Positions 37,374 through 47,266 of a DNA stretch of 64,000 bases are shown here, piece by piece (within the stretch, counting starts at the first letter, position 1; each line of letters opens with the position of its first letter). The stretch is taken from positions 239,501 to 303,500 of the forward strand of contig NZ_CP028414.1 of assembly GCF_000148585.2 (NCBI RefSeq), written 5' to 3'. A program made the position numbers and the translations under genes. This stretch comes from Streptococcus mitis NCTC 12261. Lineage in GTDB: Bacteria > Bacillota > Bacilli > Lactobacillales > Streptococcaceae. The notes beneath the pieces are model-generated. The model was not told where the DNA came from, made no database searches, and was given only the letters and a program-made list of their open reading frames with translations.

Positions 37374-37448
37374 TTTTTTATATTTGGTCTTTTCTTTTCT
37401 TGGAAATAGGTGTATAATGCTTTTAATTAATTTTTTGAGGAGTAGTTT

Positions 37449-38443
37449 ATGAAGAAAAGTTTTATTCATCAACAAGAAGAGATTTCCTTTGTCAAAAACA
37501 CTTTTACCCAGTATTTGAAAGATAAGTTAGAAGTTGTCGAAGTTCAAGGTCCTATCTTGAGCAGGGTCGGCGACGGGATGCAGGATAATTTATCAGGTGT
37601 GGAGAATGCCGTATCGGTCAAGGTTCTCCAAATCCCTGATGCTACTTATGAAGTGGTGCACTCACTTGCCAAATGGAAACGCCATACTTTGGCCCGTTTT
37701 GGTTTCGGTGAGGGAGAAGGCCTTTTTGTCCACATGAAGGCCCTTCGTCCAGACGAAGATTCGCTGGATGCGACCCACTCTGTTTATGTTGACCAGTGGG
37801 ACTGGGAGAAAGTTATCCCAAATGGTAAACGTAATATCGCTTATCTAAAAGAAACAGTTGAGAAGATTTACAAGGCTATTCGTCTTACTGAGCTAGCTGT
37901 TGAAGCCCGCTATGACATCGAATCAATCTTGCCAAAACAAATCACTTTTATCCACACAGAAGAGTTGGTAGAACGCTACCCAGATTTGACACCAAAAGAG
38001 CGTGAAAATGCTATTTGTAAAGAATTTGGAGCAGTATTGCTTGATCGGTATCGGTGGTGAATTACCAGACGGTAAACCGCACGATGGACGTGCACCAGAC
38101 TACGATGACTGGACAAGTGAGTCTGAAAATGGTTACAAGGGTCTAAATGGTGATATTCTTGTTTGGAATGAGTCTCTGGGGGGAGCCTTTGAGTTGTCTT
38201 CTATGGGAATCCGTGTAGATGAAGAAACGCTTCGTCGTCAGGTTGCCATTACAGGTGATGAAGACCGCTTGGAATTGGAATGGCACAAGGCTTTGTTGAA
38301 ATGGTCTATTCCCATTGACAATCGGTGGAGGAATTGGACAATCTCGTATGGCCATGTTCTTACTTCGCAAGAAACACATCGGAGAAGTGCAAACAAGTGT
38401 TTGGCCTCAAGAAGTCCGCGATACTTACGAAAATATTTTGTAG
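37449..38443 (+). pseudogene. asnA: Aspartate-ammonia ligase, broken by two +1 frameshifts
   Basis: AsnA makes asparagine from aspartate and ammonia. Residues 1-197 are intact ([44 protein letters not shown]). An extra base near 38039 turns the expected AVFLIGIGG into a short tail and stop at 38060. The next frame carries [18 protein letters not shown] to [14 protein letters not shown], and an extra A in the AAA at 38299-38301 shifts the rest; the third frame ends [16 protein letters not shown] at a TAG at 38441-38443. Total length is 331 codons plus exactly two bases, so only these two insertions separate it from a full gene. Confidence 0.9.
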
Positions 38444-38448
38444 AGAAT

Positions 38449-38464
38449 CGAACCGCAAGGTTCG
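38449..38464 (+). terminator. Terminator of asnA
   Basis: CGAACC and GGTTCG around GCAA, then GTTTTCTTTCTCTTTT; six bases after the asnA stop. Confidence 0.7.
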
Positions 38465-38494
38465 GTTTTCTTTCTCTTTTCGCCCATAATTTGG

Positions 38495-38500
38495 TATAAT
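38495..38500 (+). promoter_or_regulatory. Extended -10 box of rsmD, nearly leaderless
   Basis: TGGTATAAT ends eight bases before ATG 38508. The predicted start is 0-1 base before the ATG, with no Shine-Dalgarno sequence. Confidence 0.6.
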
Positions 38501-38507
38501 AAACGGT

Positions 38508-39047
38508 ATGAAAATCGTATCAGGAATCTATGGGGGACGTCCCCTCAAGACACTAGAAGGAAAGACGACAAGACCTACTTCGGATAAGGTTAGGGGAGCC
38601 ATTTTTAACATGATTGGTCCCTACTTTGAAGGGGGACGAGTCTTGGACCTGTATGCAGGTAGTGGTGGTTTATCTATCGAGGCAGTCTCGCGTGGCATGT
38701 CCAGCGCTGTTTTGGTGGAACGAGACCGTAAGGCTCAGGCTATCGTGGCTGAAAATATTCAGATGACCAAGGAAGTTGGAAAATTTGAGCTCCTCAAGAT
38801 GGATGCAGAAAGGGCATTGGAACAGGTATCTGGGGAATTTGACCTCATTTTCTTAGACCCTCCTTATGCCAAGGAACAAATCGTAGCAGATATTGAAAAA
38901 ATGGATGAGAAAGAGCTTTTTTCTGAAGATGTCATGGTCGTGTGTGAGACGGATAAGGCCGTCGAACTTCCAGAAGAAATTGCCTGCCTGGGTATCTGGA
39001 AGGAAAAAATTTATGGAATTAGTAAGGTGACAGTTTATGTCAGATAA
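38508..39047 (+). CDS. rsmD: 16S rRNA (guanine-966-N2)-methyltransferase
   Basis: A 179-residue SAM-dependent enzyme. Features are [26 protein letters not shown] (about 9-34), the SAM motif [15 protein letters not shown] (about 45-59), and the catalytic DPPY (about 116-119). It overlaps coaD by 11 bases, and coaD overlaps sepM by 17, so rsmD-coaD-sepM is one operon, a common streptococcal arrangement. Confidence 0.95.
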   Translation: MKIVSGIYGGRPLKTLEGKTTRPTSDKVRGAIFNMIGPYFEGGRVLDLYAGSGGLSIEAVSRGMSSAVLVERDRKAQAIVAENIQMTKEVGKFELLKMDAERALEQVSGEFDLIFLDPPYAKEQIVADIEKMDEKELFSEDVMVVCETDKAVELPEEIACLGIWKEKIYGISKVTVYVR

Positions 39048-39525
39048 GATTGGCTTATTCACAGGCTCATTTGATCCGATGACAAATGGGCATCTGGATA
39101 TGATTGAACGGGCGAGCAGACTCTTTGATAAGCTCTATGTCGGTATTTTTTTTAATCCCCATAAACAAGGATTTCTCCCTATCGAAAATCGTAAACGGGG
39201 GCTAGAAACGGCTTTGAAACATTTGGAAAATGTTGAAGTTGTGTCTTCTCATGATGAATTGGTGGTTGATGTTGCAAAAAGACTGGGGGCTACTTTCCTA
39301 GTGCGAGGCTTGAGAAATGCGTTGGATTTGCAATATGAAGCCAGTTTTGATTACTACAATCATCAGCTGTCTCCTGATATAGAGACCATTTATTTACATA
39401 GCAGACCTGAACATCTCTATATCAGTTCATCAGGTGTTAGGGAACTATTGAAGTTCGGTCAGGATATTGCCGGCTATGTTCCTGATAGTATTTTGGAGGA
39501 AATAAGAAATGAAAAAAAAGATTAG
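39037..39525 (+). CDS. coaD: Phosphopantetheine adenylyltransferase
   Basis: A 162-residue nucleotidyltransferase making dephospho-CoA. The signature [17 protein letters not shown] (about 9-25) includes the TxGH motif, and ISSSGVREL near the C-terminus is the second nucleotide site. Overlaps both neighbours. Confidence 0.96.
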   Translation: MSDKIGLFTGSFDPMTNGHLDMIERASRLFDKLYVGIFFNPHKQGFLPIENRKRGLETALKHLENVEVVSSHDELVVDVAKRLGATFLVRGLRNALDLQYEASFDYYNHQLSPDIETIYLHSRPEHLYISSSGVRELLKFGQDIAGYVPDSILEEIRNEKKD

Positions 39526-40546
39526 ATGGCCCTTATATGTCATTGCGGCCTTGATTGTGACTTTCTTGGCATTTGTAGTGCCCTTGCCTTATTATATAGA
39601 GGTTCCAGGTGGTTCGGAAGATATTCGCCAAGTTCTTAAAGTAAATGACACAGAAGATAAGGAAGCTGGGGCCTATCAATTCGTTACGGTTGGTGTCCAG
39701 CACGCTACTTTAGCCCATATGATTTATGCTTGGTTGACGCCTTTTACAGATATTCGTAGTGCCCAAGAGACTACAGGTGGCTCTTCCGATGTTGAATTTA
39801 TTCGGATCAATCAATTCTACATGCAAACATCACAAAACATGGCCAAGTATCAAGGGTTAAAAACAGCTGGTAAGGATATTGAACTCAAATATCTTGGGGT
39901 TTATGTTTTGACTGTGACAGATAATTCAACCTTTAAAGGGATTCTCAACATCTCTGATACGGTCACAGCAGTCAATGATCAGACCTTCGACAGTTCCAAA
40001 GATTTGATTGATTATGTCAATTCTCAAAAATTAGGGGACTCCGTCAAGGTCACCTATGAAGAGGATGGGCAAACCAAGTCTGCAGAAGGAAAAATTATTA
40101 CTCTAGAAAATGGCAAAAATGGGATTGGAATCGGTTTGATTGACCGTACGGAAGTGACCAGTGATGTCCCAATTCGCTTTTCAACAGCTGGTATCGGCGG
40201 ACCAAGTGCTGGTCTCATGTTTAGTCTGGCCATCTATACCCAAATAGCTGACCCTGGCCTTAGAAATGGCCGTATCGTTGCCGGTACAGGTACCATTGAC
40301 CGCGATGGTAATGTGGGGGACATTGGAGGTATTGATAAGAAAGTTGTAGCTTCAGCTAGAGAAGGTGCCGCGATTTTCTTTGCACCTGATAATCCTGTTA
40401 GCGAAGAAGAAAAGACAGCACATCCTGATGCTAAAAACAACTACCAAACAGCCCTAGAAGCAGCTAAAACAATCAAGACGGATATGAAAATCGTGCCTGT
40501 TAAAACCCTACAAGATGCAATTGATTACTTGAAAAACAATCCCTAG
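39509..40546 (+). CDS. sepM: SepM-like membrane PDZ/Lon-type serine protease
   Basis: A 345-residue protein with one N-terminal membrane segment (about 8-27), a PDZ domain (about 125-205) and a C-terminal Lon-like proteolytic domain. The catalytic pair is Ser233 in [11 protein letters not shown] and a lysine of [10 protein letters not shown] (about 277-278). S. mutans SepM trims the competence-stimulating peptide; B. subtilis YlbL is related. Whether a signal peptide is processed here is unknown. Last gene of the rsmD-coaD-sepM operon. Confidence 0.88.
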   Translation: MKKKIRWPLYVIAALIVTFLAFVVPLPYYIEVPGGSEDIRQVLKVNDTEDKEAGAYQFVTVGVQHATLAHMIYAWLTPFTDIRSAQETTGGSSDVEFIRINQFYMQTSQNMAKYQGLKTAGKDIELKYLGVYVLTVTDNSTFKGILNISDTVTAVNDQTFDSSKDLIDYVNSQKLGDSVKVTYEEDGQTKSAEGKIITLENGKNGIGIGLIDRTEVTSDVPIRFSTAGIGGPSAGLMFSLAIYTQIADPGLRNGRIVAGTGTIDRDGNVGDIGGIDKKVVASAREGAAIFFAPDNPVSEEEKTAHPDAKNNYQTALEAAKTIKTDMKIVPVKTLQDAIDYLKNNP

Positions 40547-40590
40547 TTTTAAGTTAAGTTTCCAAACTAGCGCACAAACAGAGAAGATGG

Positions 40591-40596
40591 TATAAT
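40591..40596 (+). promoter_or_regulatory. Extended -10 box giving a leaderless DUF1146 mRNA
   Basis: TGGTATAAT ends seven bases before ATG 40603. No Shine-Dalgarno sequence separates them. Confidence 0.65.
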
Positions 40597-40602
40597 AGTC
40601 AA

Positions 40603-40833
40603 ATGGTTCAATTATTATTCACTCTAAGCAGTCACATGCTCTTTATTTATGTGAGTTTTTACCTTTTAAAGAATCTTGTTAGATGGGAAAAGGTTTTAAA
40701 AGTGACAGCTGAGAATACAGGAAAAGTTCGTTTACTAGTAGCCTTTTTCAGCATTGTAATGGGCTATATCATGAGTTCTTTCTTTATCAGCCTATATCAG
40801 TTGTGGCAAGAAGCGCTTAGAGGATTATTATAA
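40603..40833 (+). CDS. DUF1146-family small membrane protein
   Basis: A 76-residue protein with two membrane helices ([13 protein letters not shown] and [21 protein letters not shown]) joined by a basic loop. It resembles the YwzB/DUF1146 family often found next to murA in Firmicutes, as here (23-base gap). Function unknown. Translation apparently starts at the first base of the mRNA. Confidence 0.8.
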   Translation: MVQLLFTLSSHMLFIYVSFYLLKNLVRWEKVLKVTAENTGKVRLLVAFFSIVMGYIMSSFFISLYQLWQEALRGLL

Positions 40834-40856
40834 AATCAAATGTAAAGGAAATAAGT

Positions 40857-42140
40857 ATGGAAAAAATTGTGGTTCAAGGTGGCGATAATCGTCTGGTAGG
40901 AAGTGTTACGATTGAAGGAGCAAAGAATGCAGTCTTACCTTTGTTGGCAGCGACTATTCTAGCAAGTGAAGGGAAGACCGTCTTGCAGAATGTTCCTATC
41001 TTGTCAGATGTTTTCACTATGAATCAGGTGGTTCTCGGTTTAAATGCCAAGGTGGATTTTGATGAGGAAGCTCATCTTGTCGAGGTGGATGCGACTGGCG
41101 ATATCACAGAGGAAGCTCCTTACAAGTATGTCAGCAAGATGCGTGCATCTATCGTTGTCTTGGGACCAATTCTTGCCCGTGTAGGTCATGCCAAGGTATC
41201 CATGCCAGGTGGTTGTACGATTGGTAGCCGCCCTATTGATCTTCATTTAAAAGGTCTGGAAGCTATGGGGGCTAAGATTAGTCAAACAGCTGGTTACATC
41301 GAAGCCAAGGCTGATCGCTTACATGGAGCTCATATCTATATGGATTTCCCAAGTGTTGGTGCTACTCAGAACTTGATGATGGCAGCGACTCTGGCTGATG
41401 GGGTGACAGTGATTGAAAATGCTGCGCGTGAGCCTGAGATTGTGGACCTAGCCATTCTCCTCAATGAAATGGGAGCTAAGGTTAAGGGGGCTGGTACAGA
41501 GACCATTACCATTACAGGTGTTGAGAAACTTCATGGTACGACTCACAATGTAGTCCAAGACCGTATCGAAGCCGGAACCTTTATGGTAGCTGCTGCCATG
41601 ACTGGTGGTGATGTCTTGATTAAAGACGCTGTCTGGGAGCACAACCGTCCCTTGATTGCCAAGTTACTTGAAATGGGAGTGGAAGTGACAGAGGAGGCTG
41701 AAGGAATTCGAGTTCGCTCTCAACTAGAAAATTTAAAAGCTGTTCATGTGAAAACCTTGCCCCACCCAGGATTTCCAACAGATATGCAGGCCCAATTTAC
41801 AGCCTTGATGACCGTTGCAAAAGGGGAATCAACTATGGTGGAGACAGTTTTCGAAAATCGTTTCCAACATCTAGAAGAAATGCGTCGCATGGGCTTGCAC
41901 TCTGAGATTATCCGTGATACAGCTCGTATTGTTGGTGGTCAACCTTTGCAGGGGGCAGAAGTTCTTTCAACTGACCTTCGTGCCAGTGCTGCCTTGATTT
42001 TGACAGGTTTGGTGGCACAAGGAAAAACTGTAGTTGGTAAATTGGTTCACTTGGATAGAGGTTACTACCGTTTCCATGAGAAGTTGGCACAGCTAGGTGC
42101 TAAGATTCAGCGGATTGAGGCAAGTGATGAAGATGAATAA
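40857..42140 (+). CDS. murA: UDP-N-acetylglucosamine 1-carboxyvinyltransferase
   Basis: A 427-residue two-domain enzyme of the first committed step of peptidoglycan synthesis; the fosfomycin target. Lys22-Asn23 in GAKNAVLP, the flexible-loop Cys120 in [10 protein letters not shown] (sensitive to fosfomycin) and Arg96 are present. Streptococci carry two paralogues; I do not decide which one this is. SD AAGGAAA before ATG. It runs into epuA by 14 bases. Confidence 0.95.
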   Translation: MEKIVVQGGDNRLVGSVTIEGAKNAVLPLLAATILASEGKTVLQNVPILSDVFTMNQVVLGLNAKVDFDEEAHLVEVDATGDITEEAPYKYVSKMRASIVVLGPILARVGHAKVSMPGGCTIGSRPIDLHLKGLEAMGAKISQTAGYIEAKADRLHGAHIYMDFPSVGATQNLMMAATLADGVTVIENAAREPEIVDLAILLNEMGAKVKGAGTETITITGVEKLHGTTHNVVQDRIEAGTFMVAAAMTGGDVLIKDAVWEHNRPLIAKLLEMGVEVTEEAEGIRVRSQLENLKAVHVKTLPHPGFPTDMQAQFTALMTVAKGESTMVETVFENRFQHLEEMRRMGLHSEIIRDTARIVGGQPLQGAEVLSTDLRASAALILTGLVAQGKTVVGKLVHLDRGYYRFHEKLAQLGAKIQRIEASDEDE

Positions 42141-42321
42141 GAAATCAAGCTACGTAATCAAGCGTTTACTTCTAGTCATTTTGGTACTGTTTTTAGGTGC
42201 TCTAGCCCTAGGTATCGGCTTAATGGTAGGTTATGGAATCTTGGGCAAGGGTCAAGATCCATGGGCTATCCTGTCTCCAGCAAAATGGCAGGAATTGATT
42301 CATAAATTTACAGGAAATTAG
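42127..42321 (+). CDS. epuA: EpuA-like small membrane protein
   Basis: About 64 residues: a basic N-terminus, one long membrane helix ([26 protein letters not shown]) and a short tail ending FTGN. It corresponds to pneumococcal EpuA, which lies just before endA; databases sometimes label the family as an RNA polymerase beta subunit-associated domain. GAGG precedes ATG 42127. It overlaps murA and is 38 bases before endA. Confidence 0.75.
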   Translation: MKMNKKSSYVIKRLLLVILVLFLGALALGIGLMVGYGILGKGQDPWAILSPAKWQELIHKFTGN

Positions 42322-42359
42322 GCTGGAGAACCAGTCTTTTTCTAGAGATAAGGAGAAAA

Positions 42360-43183
<824 letters not shown>

Positions 43184-43194
43184 AATACAAAATA

Positions 43195-43225
43195 AACTCC
43201 TATGTCACTTGTGGATATAGGAGTT
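43195..43225 (+). terminator. Terminator of the murA-endA unit
   Basis: AACTCCTAT and ATAGGAGTT, loop of 13, then CTTTCTT. Confidence 0.7.
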
Positions 43226-43263
43226 CTTTCTTACTAGTTTAAGCAGGGCTACAATAGACACTG

Positions 43264-43376
43264 ATACTCAATGAAAATCAAAGTGCAAACTAGGAAGCTA
43301 GCCGCAGGTTACTCAAAGCACAGTTTTGAGGTTGCAGATAAAGCTGACGTGGTTTGAAGAGATTTTCGAAGAGTAT
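43264..43376 (+). repeat. BOX element 5 (A-C, no B)
   Basis: ATACTCAATGAAAATC start, shortened palindromic centre (CAAAGCACAGTTTTGAG), short boxC, complete GATTTTCGAAGAGTAT end. Confidence 0.9.
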
Positions 43377-43449
43377 GGGAAAAATAATATGTACTGGACT
43401 ATATTTTGTGATATAATAAAGGATAAGATACTATTTTAGGAGAAGAACT

Positions 43450-44781
43450 ATGGAAGACCCAAGTAGTCAGAATTTGTTGCTACAATTTGTTTTATTGTTT
43501 ATCTTGACGGTGTTAAATGCCTTTTTCTCAGCCACAGAAATGGCCATGGTTTCACTTAACCGTGCGCGGGTTGAACAAAAGGCAGAAGAAGGAGATAGAC
43601 GCTATATCCGTCTGCTGAAGGTACTAGAAAATCCTAACCACTTTTTATCAACTATTCAAGTAGGAATTACCTTGATTACGATCTTGTCAGGGGCAAGTTT
43701 GGCAGAAACTCTGGGACGAGAAATTGCATCTTGGCTTGGAAATGGCGAAACAGCTTATGCTATTGCAAGTTTTCTATCTTTAGCATTTTTGACTTATATT
43801 TCTATCGTTTTTGGGGAATTGTATCCTAAGAGAATCGCTCTTAACCTAAAGGACGCTTTAGCGATTCGTACAGCGCCAGTTATTATTGGTCTGGGGAAAC
43901 TAGTTAGTCCTTTTGTCTGGCTCTTGTCTGCGTCTACCAATCTTTTGAGTCGTTTGACTCCTATGACCTTTGATGATGCTGACGAAAAAATGACCCGTGA
44001 TGAAATTGAGTACATGCTGACAAATAGTGAAGAAACACTAGATGCTGACGAAATTGAGATGTTACAAGGGATTTTTTCACTAGATGAACTGATGGCCAGA
44101 GAAGTCATGGTTCCTCGAACGGATGCCTTTATGGTCGATATTCAGGATGATAGTCAAACCATTATCCAAAGCATTTTAAAACAAAACTTCTCCCGTATAC
44201 CAGTTTATGATGGGGATAAAGACAATGTGATTGGAATCATTCATACCAAGAGTCTCCTTAAGGCAGGCTTTGTGGACGGTTTTGACAATATTGTTTGGAA
44301 GAAAATCTTACAAGATCCACTTTTTGTTCCTGAAACTATTTTTGTGGATGACTTGTTAAAAGAATTGCGCAATACCCAAAGACAAATGGCAATCTTGCTG
44401 GATGAATACGGTGGGATGGCTGGTTTGGTGACCCTGGAAGACCTCTTAGAGGAAATCGTTGGGGAAATCGATGACGAAACAGATAAGGCTGAAATCGAAG
44501 TTCATAAAATTGGAGAAGATACTTATATCGTTCAAGGCACCATGAATCTCAATGATTTTAATGACTACTTTGATGTTGAACTGGAAAGTGATGATGTTGA
44601 TACCATCGCTGGTTACTATTTGACAGGAGTGGGGACCATTCCAACGACTGAGAAACTCAGTTATGAATTAGTCAGCCAAAACAAACAGCTTATCCTAACC
44701 AATGATAAAGTGAAAAATGGACGTGTTACCAAGGTAAAAGTCCAAATTACCGAAGTTGAAATAGAAGAAGAAACAGAGTAA
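43450..44781 (+). CDS. CorC/HlyC-type membrane protein with DUF21 and CBS domains
   Basis: A 443-residue protein. Residues 1 to about 190 are the DUF21 membrane domain (FFSATEMAMVSLNRARVEQKAEEG). Residues about 205-330 hold two CBS domains (MVPRTDAFMVDIQDD, FSRIPVYDGDKDNVIGIIHTKSLLK, RQMAILLDEYGGMAGLVTLEDLLEEIVGEI), and the last 90 form the CorC_HlyC transporter-associated domain. Family members take part in Mg2+ or Co2+ handling; the hemolysin name is historical. SD TAGGAGAAG before ATG. Confidence 0.88.
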   Translation: MEDPSSQNLLLQFVLLFILTVLNAFFSATEMAMVSLNRARVEQKAEEGDRRYIRLLKVLENPNHFLSTIQVGITLITILSGASLAETLGREIASWLGNGETAYAIASFLSLAFLTYISIVFGELYPKRIALNLKDALAIRTAPVIIGLGKLVSPFVWLLSASTNLLSRLTPMTFDDADEKMTRDEIEYMLTNSEETLDADEIEMLQGIFSLDELMAREVMVPRTDAFMVDIQDDSQTIIQSILKQNFSRIPVYDGDKDNVIGIIHTKSLLKAGFVDGFDNIVWKKILQDPLFVPETIFVDDLLKELRNTQRQMAILLDEYGGMAGLVTLEDLLEEIVGEIDDETDKAEIEVHKIGEDTYIVQGTMNLNDFNDYFDVELESDDVDTIAGYYLTGVGTIPTTEKLSYELVSQNKQLILTNDKVKNGRVTKVKVQITEVEIEEETE

Positions 44782-44788
44782 ACTAGAG

Positions 44789-44814
44789 GCTTTTGTCACC
44801 AGGCGTGACGAAGC
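44789..44814 (+). terminator. Terminator of the CorC-like gene
   Basis: GGCTTTTGTCAC and GTGACGAAGC(TTTTTT) pair around CAGGC with one bulged T and G-U pairs. Confidence 0.6.
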
Positions 44815-44921
44815 TTTTTTCAGTTGATTTCAAGAGGGAATTGTGTCCTCGAAAAACTCAGCCCCAACCTAGTCTCAAAAGTTTTTTAAGGTTATACGTA
44901 TTTATTCGAGGAAAAAAGAAA

Positions 44922-44943
44922 AAAGCCCTTTAAATTGGGCTTT
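44922..44943 (-). terminator. Terminator of tRNA-Cys
   Basis: AAAGCCC and GGGCTTT, loop of eight; on the minus strand it ends in TTTTTTC. It lies 37 bases after the tRNA. Confidence 0.8.
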
Positions 44944-44979
44944 CTGTTTAAATGAAACCTGAAAAAATCAAGTTATAGA

Positions 44980-45050
44980 AGGCGGTAGACGGATTTGAAC
45001 CGACGATCAAGCTTTTGCAGAGCCGTGCCTTACCACTTGGCTATACCGCC
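44980..45050 (-). tRNA. tRNA-Cys (GCA)
   Basis: On the minus strand GGCGGTA...TACCGCC forms the acceptor stem with T as discriminator base. The D arm GCC-AAGTGGTAA-GGC, anticodon loop CTGCAAA (anticodon GCA) and T loop TTCAAAT are clear. The four-base variable loop GATC suits tRNA-Cys. CCA is not encoded. The T stem GTCGG/CCGTC has a U-U mismatch and the first anticodon-stem pair is C-U. It is a single-gene unit with its own promoter. Confidence 0.92.
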
Positions 45051-45062
45051 TTAACGTTTATT

Positions 45063-45091
45063 ATTATACCTTGAAAATGATTTTCAGTCAA
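45063..45091 (-). promoter_or_regulatory. Sigma-A promoter of tRNA-Cys
   Basis: Minus strand TTGACT (45091-45086), 17-base spacer, TATAAT (45068-45063), 12 bases before the tRNA. Confidence 0.85.
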
Positions 45092-45142
45092 TAGCTTTTT
45101 CAGATTTTTTGTGTCAATAAGCCTAAATATTCTGAAAATTCG

Positions 45143-45171
45143 TTTACTTTTCTTGAAATCTATGATATAAT
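45143..45171 (+). promoter_or_regulatory. Promoter of amiA
   Basis: TTTACT (45143-45148), 17-base spacer, TATAAT (45166-45171). The stretch 44782-45211 between genes otherwise holds two terminators and the tRNA on the other strand. Confidence 0.65.
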
Positions 45172-45211
45172 TGATGATAACCTATACTTTATTTATAAGA
45201 GGAGTAAATAA

Positions 45212-47200
45212 ATGAAAAAAAGTCAAGTGCTTGCTGTAGCGGGAGCTACCTTATTAGCGTCAGGAGTTCTAGCTGCGTGTTCAAACACTAGTTCAAATAA
45301 TGCTAAACTAGCAAAAGATTACCAATATGTCTATCAAACAGATCCAGAAACTTTGGATTATATCGTCAGCAATATCGATTCAACATCATTCGTCACAACA
45401 AATGCTGTAGATGGTTTGTTGGCTAATGATAAATATGGTAACTTGGTTCCTTCTATTGCTGAATCATGGACAGTTTCAAAAGATGGTTTGACATATACCT
45501 ATAAAATCCGTAAGGATGCTAAATGGGTGACAGCAGAGGGAGAGGAATACGCTCCTGTAACTGCTAAAGACTTCGTTACTGGTTTGAAACACGCCGTAGA
45601 TGGAAAATCAAAAGGACTTTCAATCGTTAGCTCTTCTATTAAGGGATTAGAAGCCTATATCAAGGGTGAAACAAGCGATTTTTCAACCGTTGGAGTAAAA
45701 GCACTTGATGATCAAACACTAGAATATACCTTGAACCAGCCAGAAACTTTCTGGAATGACAAGACCACTAGTGGTGTTTTGATGCCGGTTAATGAAGAAT
45801 TCTTAACTTCAAAAGGGGAAGGTTTTGGTGCCCCAACCGATGCTAACTCTATTCTTTATAACGGTCCATTTGTCTTAAAATCTGTAACTCCAAAATCATC
45901 TATCGAGATGGCTAAAAATGATGCTTACTGGGACAAAGAAAATGTAAAAATTGAGAACGTTAAGTTCACTTTCTGGGATGGTAAGGACCAAGATGTGATT
46001 GCCAAAGGTTTTGCTGATGGTCAATATAGCAAGGCTCGTATCTTCCCTACAAGTTCTACATATGAAAAATATGCAGCTGACTTTAAAGATAACATTTACT
46101 TTAATGAACCAGGAGCGGGTGTTGCAACTGTCAGCTTGAACTATGGCCGTACAACCTATAATCATACTGCCAAAACAAGTGATGCTCAAAAGACATCTAC
46201 TCAGAAAGCATTGCTAAACAAGGAATTCCGTCAAGCCTTGAACTTTGCTGTCGATCGCAATTCTTACTCAGCTCAAACAAATGGTACTGATGGAGCTGCA
46301 GTAGCCATCCGTAATACATTCGCACCATATAATCTTCAAGTTGGTAAGAAAACATTTGGTGAATTGGTACAAGATAGCTTGGCTAAGACAAATTCTTCTA
46401 CTTGGTCAAACGTGTCTCTAGCAGATTCTCAAAATGGCCTTTACAATGAAGAAAAAGCGAAAGAAGTCTTTGCTAAAGCCAAATCAAGTCTACAAGCTGA
46501 AGGTGTTGAATTCCCAATCCACTTGGATGCCCTGGTTATCCAAGAATCAACAGCGGTTGTAAACCGTGTTCAATCATTGAAACAATCAATTGAAAAAGTA
46601 TTGGGTTCAGATAATGTTGTTGTAGACTTACAACAAATGACTCAAGCAGAAGCTTTACCAATTTCATTTAGCGCTCCAACAGCTAAAGAGCAAGACTGGG
46701 ATATCCATACCTTGCTAGGATGGAACCCGGACTATCAAGATCCTTCTACTTTCTTGGATCAATTCGTCCTTAAGGGAGGAAGCACTCGCCTTTACCTTGG
46801 TATTGACCAAAACACAGATGCATCAGTAGTAAGCAAACTTGGTTTAGCTGACTATGGAAAATTACTTGATGACGCAAACAGCGAAAACCAAGATGTTCAA
46901 AAACGTTATGAAAAATACGCGGTGGCACAAGCTTGGTTGACTGACAATGCTTTGACAATTCCAGTAATGGCTTCTCCTAAAGAAACAGCCGTTTCATATG
47001 TTTCAAAAGTTCTACCATTTAGCTCTTCATATTCTGTAGCCGGCCTTAAAGGTGAAAATTCAGGATACTTGAAGTACACTGAAGTTGGTGAAAAAGCAAT
47101 CACCAAAGAAGAGTATGAAAAAGCTCGTGAAAAATGGTTGAAAGAAAAGACTGAGTCAAACGAAAAAGCTCAAAAAGAATTGGCAAGTCATGTGAAGTAA
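45212..47200 (+). CDS. amiA: Oligopeptide-binding lipoprotein AmiA
   Basis: A 662-residue lipoprotein; the signal peptide ends VLAAC with Cys23. SBP_bac_5 family: DPETLDYI, IAESWTVSKDGLTYTYKIR, FRQALNFAVDRNSYSAQ. The C-terminus EEYEKAREKWLKEKTESNEKAQKELASHVK is, from memory, almost that of pneumococcal AmiA, and amiCDEF follow. The middle part seems more divergent, which would fit an allelic mosaic but needs alignment. It captures oligopeptides for the Ami permease, which also imports signalling peptides. SD AGAGGAG before ATG. Confidence 0.9.
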   Translation: MKKSQVLAVAGATLLASGVLAACSNTSSNNAKLAKDYQYVYQTDPETLDYIVSNIDSTSFVTTNAVDGLLANDKYGNLVPSIAESWTVSKDGLTYTYKIRKDAKWVTAEGEEYAPVTAKDFVTGLKHAVDGKSKGLSIVSSSIKGLEAYIKGETSDFSTVGVKALDDQTLEYTLNQPETFWNDKTTSGVLMPVNEEFLTSKGEGFGAPTDANSILYNGPFVLKSVTPKSSIEMAKNDAYWDKENVKIENVKFTFWDGKDQDVIAKGFADGQYSKARIFPTSSTYEKYAADFKDNIYFNEPGAGVATVSLNYGRTTYNHTAKTSDAQKTSTQKALLNKEFRQALNFAVDRNSYSAQTNGTDGAAVAIRNTFAPYNLQVGKKTFGELVQDSLAKTNSSTWSNVSLADSQNGLYNEEKAKEVFAKAKSSLQAEGVEFPIHLDALVIQESTAVVNRVQSLKQSIEKVLGSDNVVVDLQQMTQAEALPISFSAPTAKEQDWDIHTLLGWNPDYQDPSTFLDQFVLKGGSTRLYLGIDQNTDASVVSKLGLADYGKLLDDANSENQDVQKRYEKYAVAQAWLTDNALTIPVMASPKETAVSYVSKVLPFSSSYSVAGLKGENSGYLKYTEVGEKAITKEEYEKAREKWLKEKTESNEKAQKELASHVK

Positions 47201-47212
47201 ATAATTTTCAAT

Positions 47213-47242
47213 AGAACTTTCTCTCCATGAGGAGAAGGTTCT
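47213..47242 (+). terminator. Attenuating hairpin between amiA and amiC
   Basis: AGAACTTTCTC and GGAGAAGGTTCT pair with G-U pairs, followed by TTTTGGG. The short T tract suggests partial read-through, which would make more AmiA than permease. Confidence 0.65.
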
Positions 47243-47266
47243 TTTGGGATTTTTAAAGGAAATGAT

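Noticed and set aside
38002..38499. A separate 165-codon gene after asnA
   Set aside because: Its first half is the middle of AsnA in the shifted frame and its second half is out of frame with the AsnA tail; it is a product of the two insertions.
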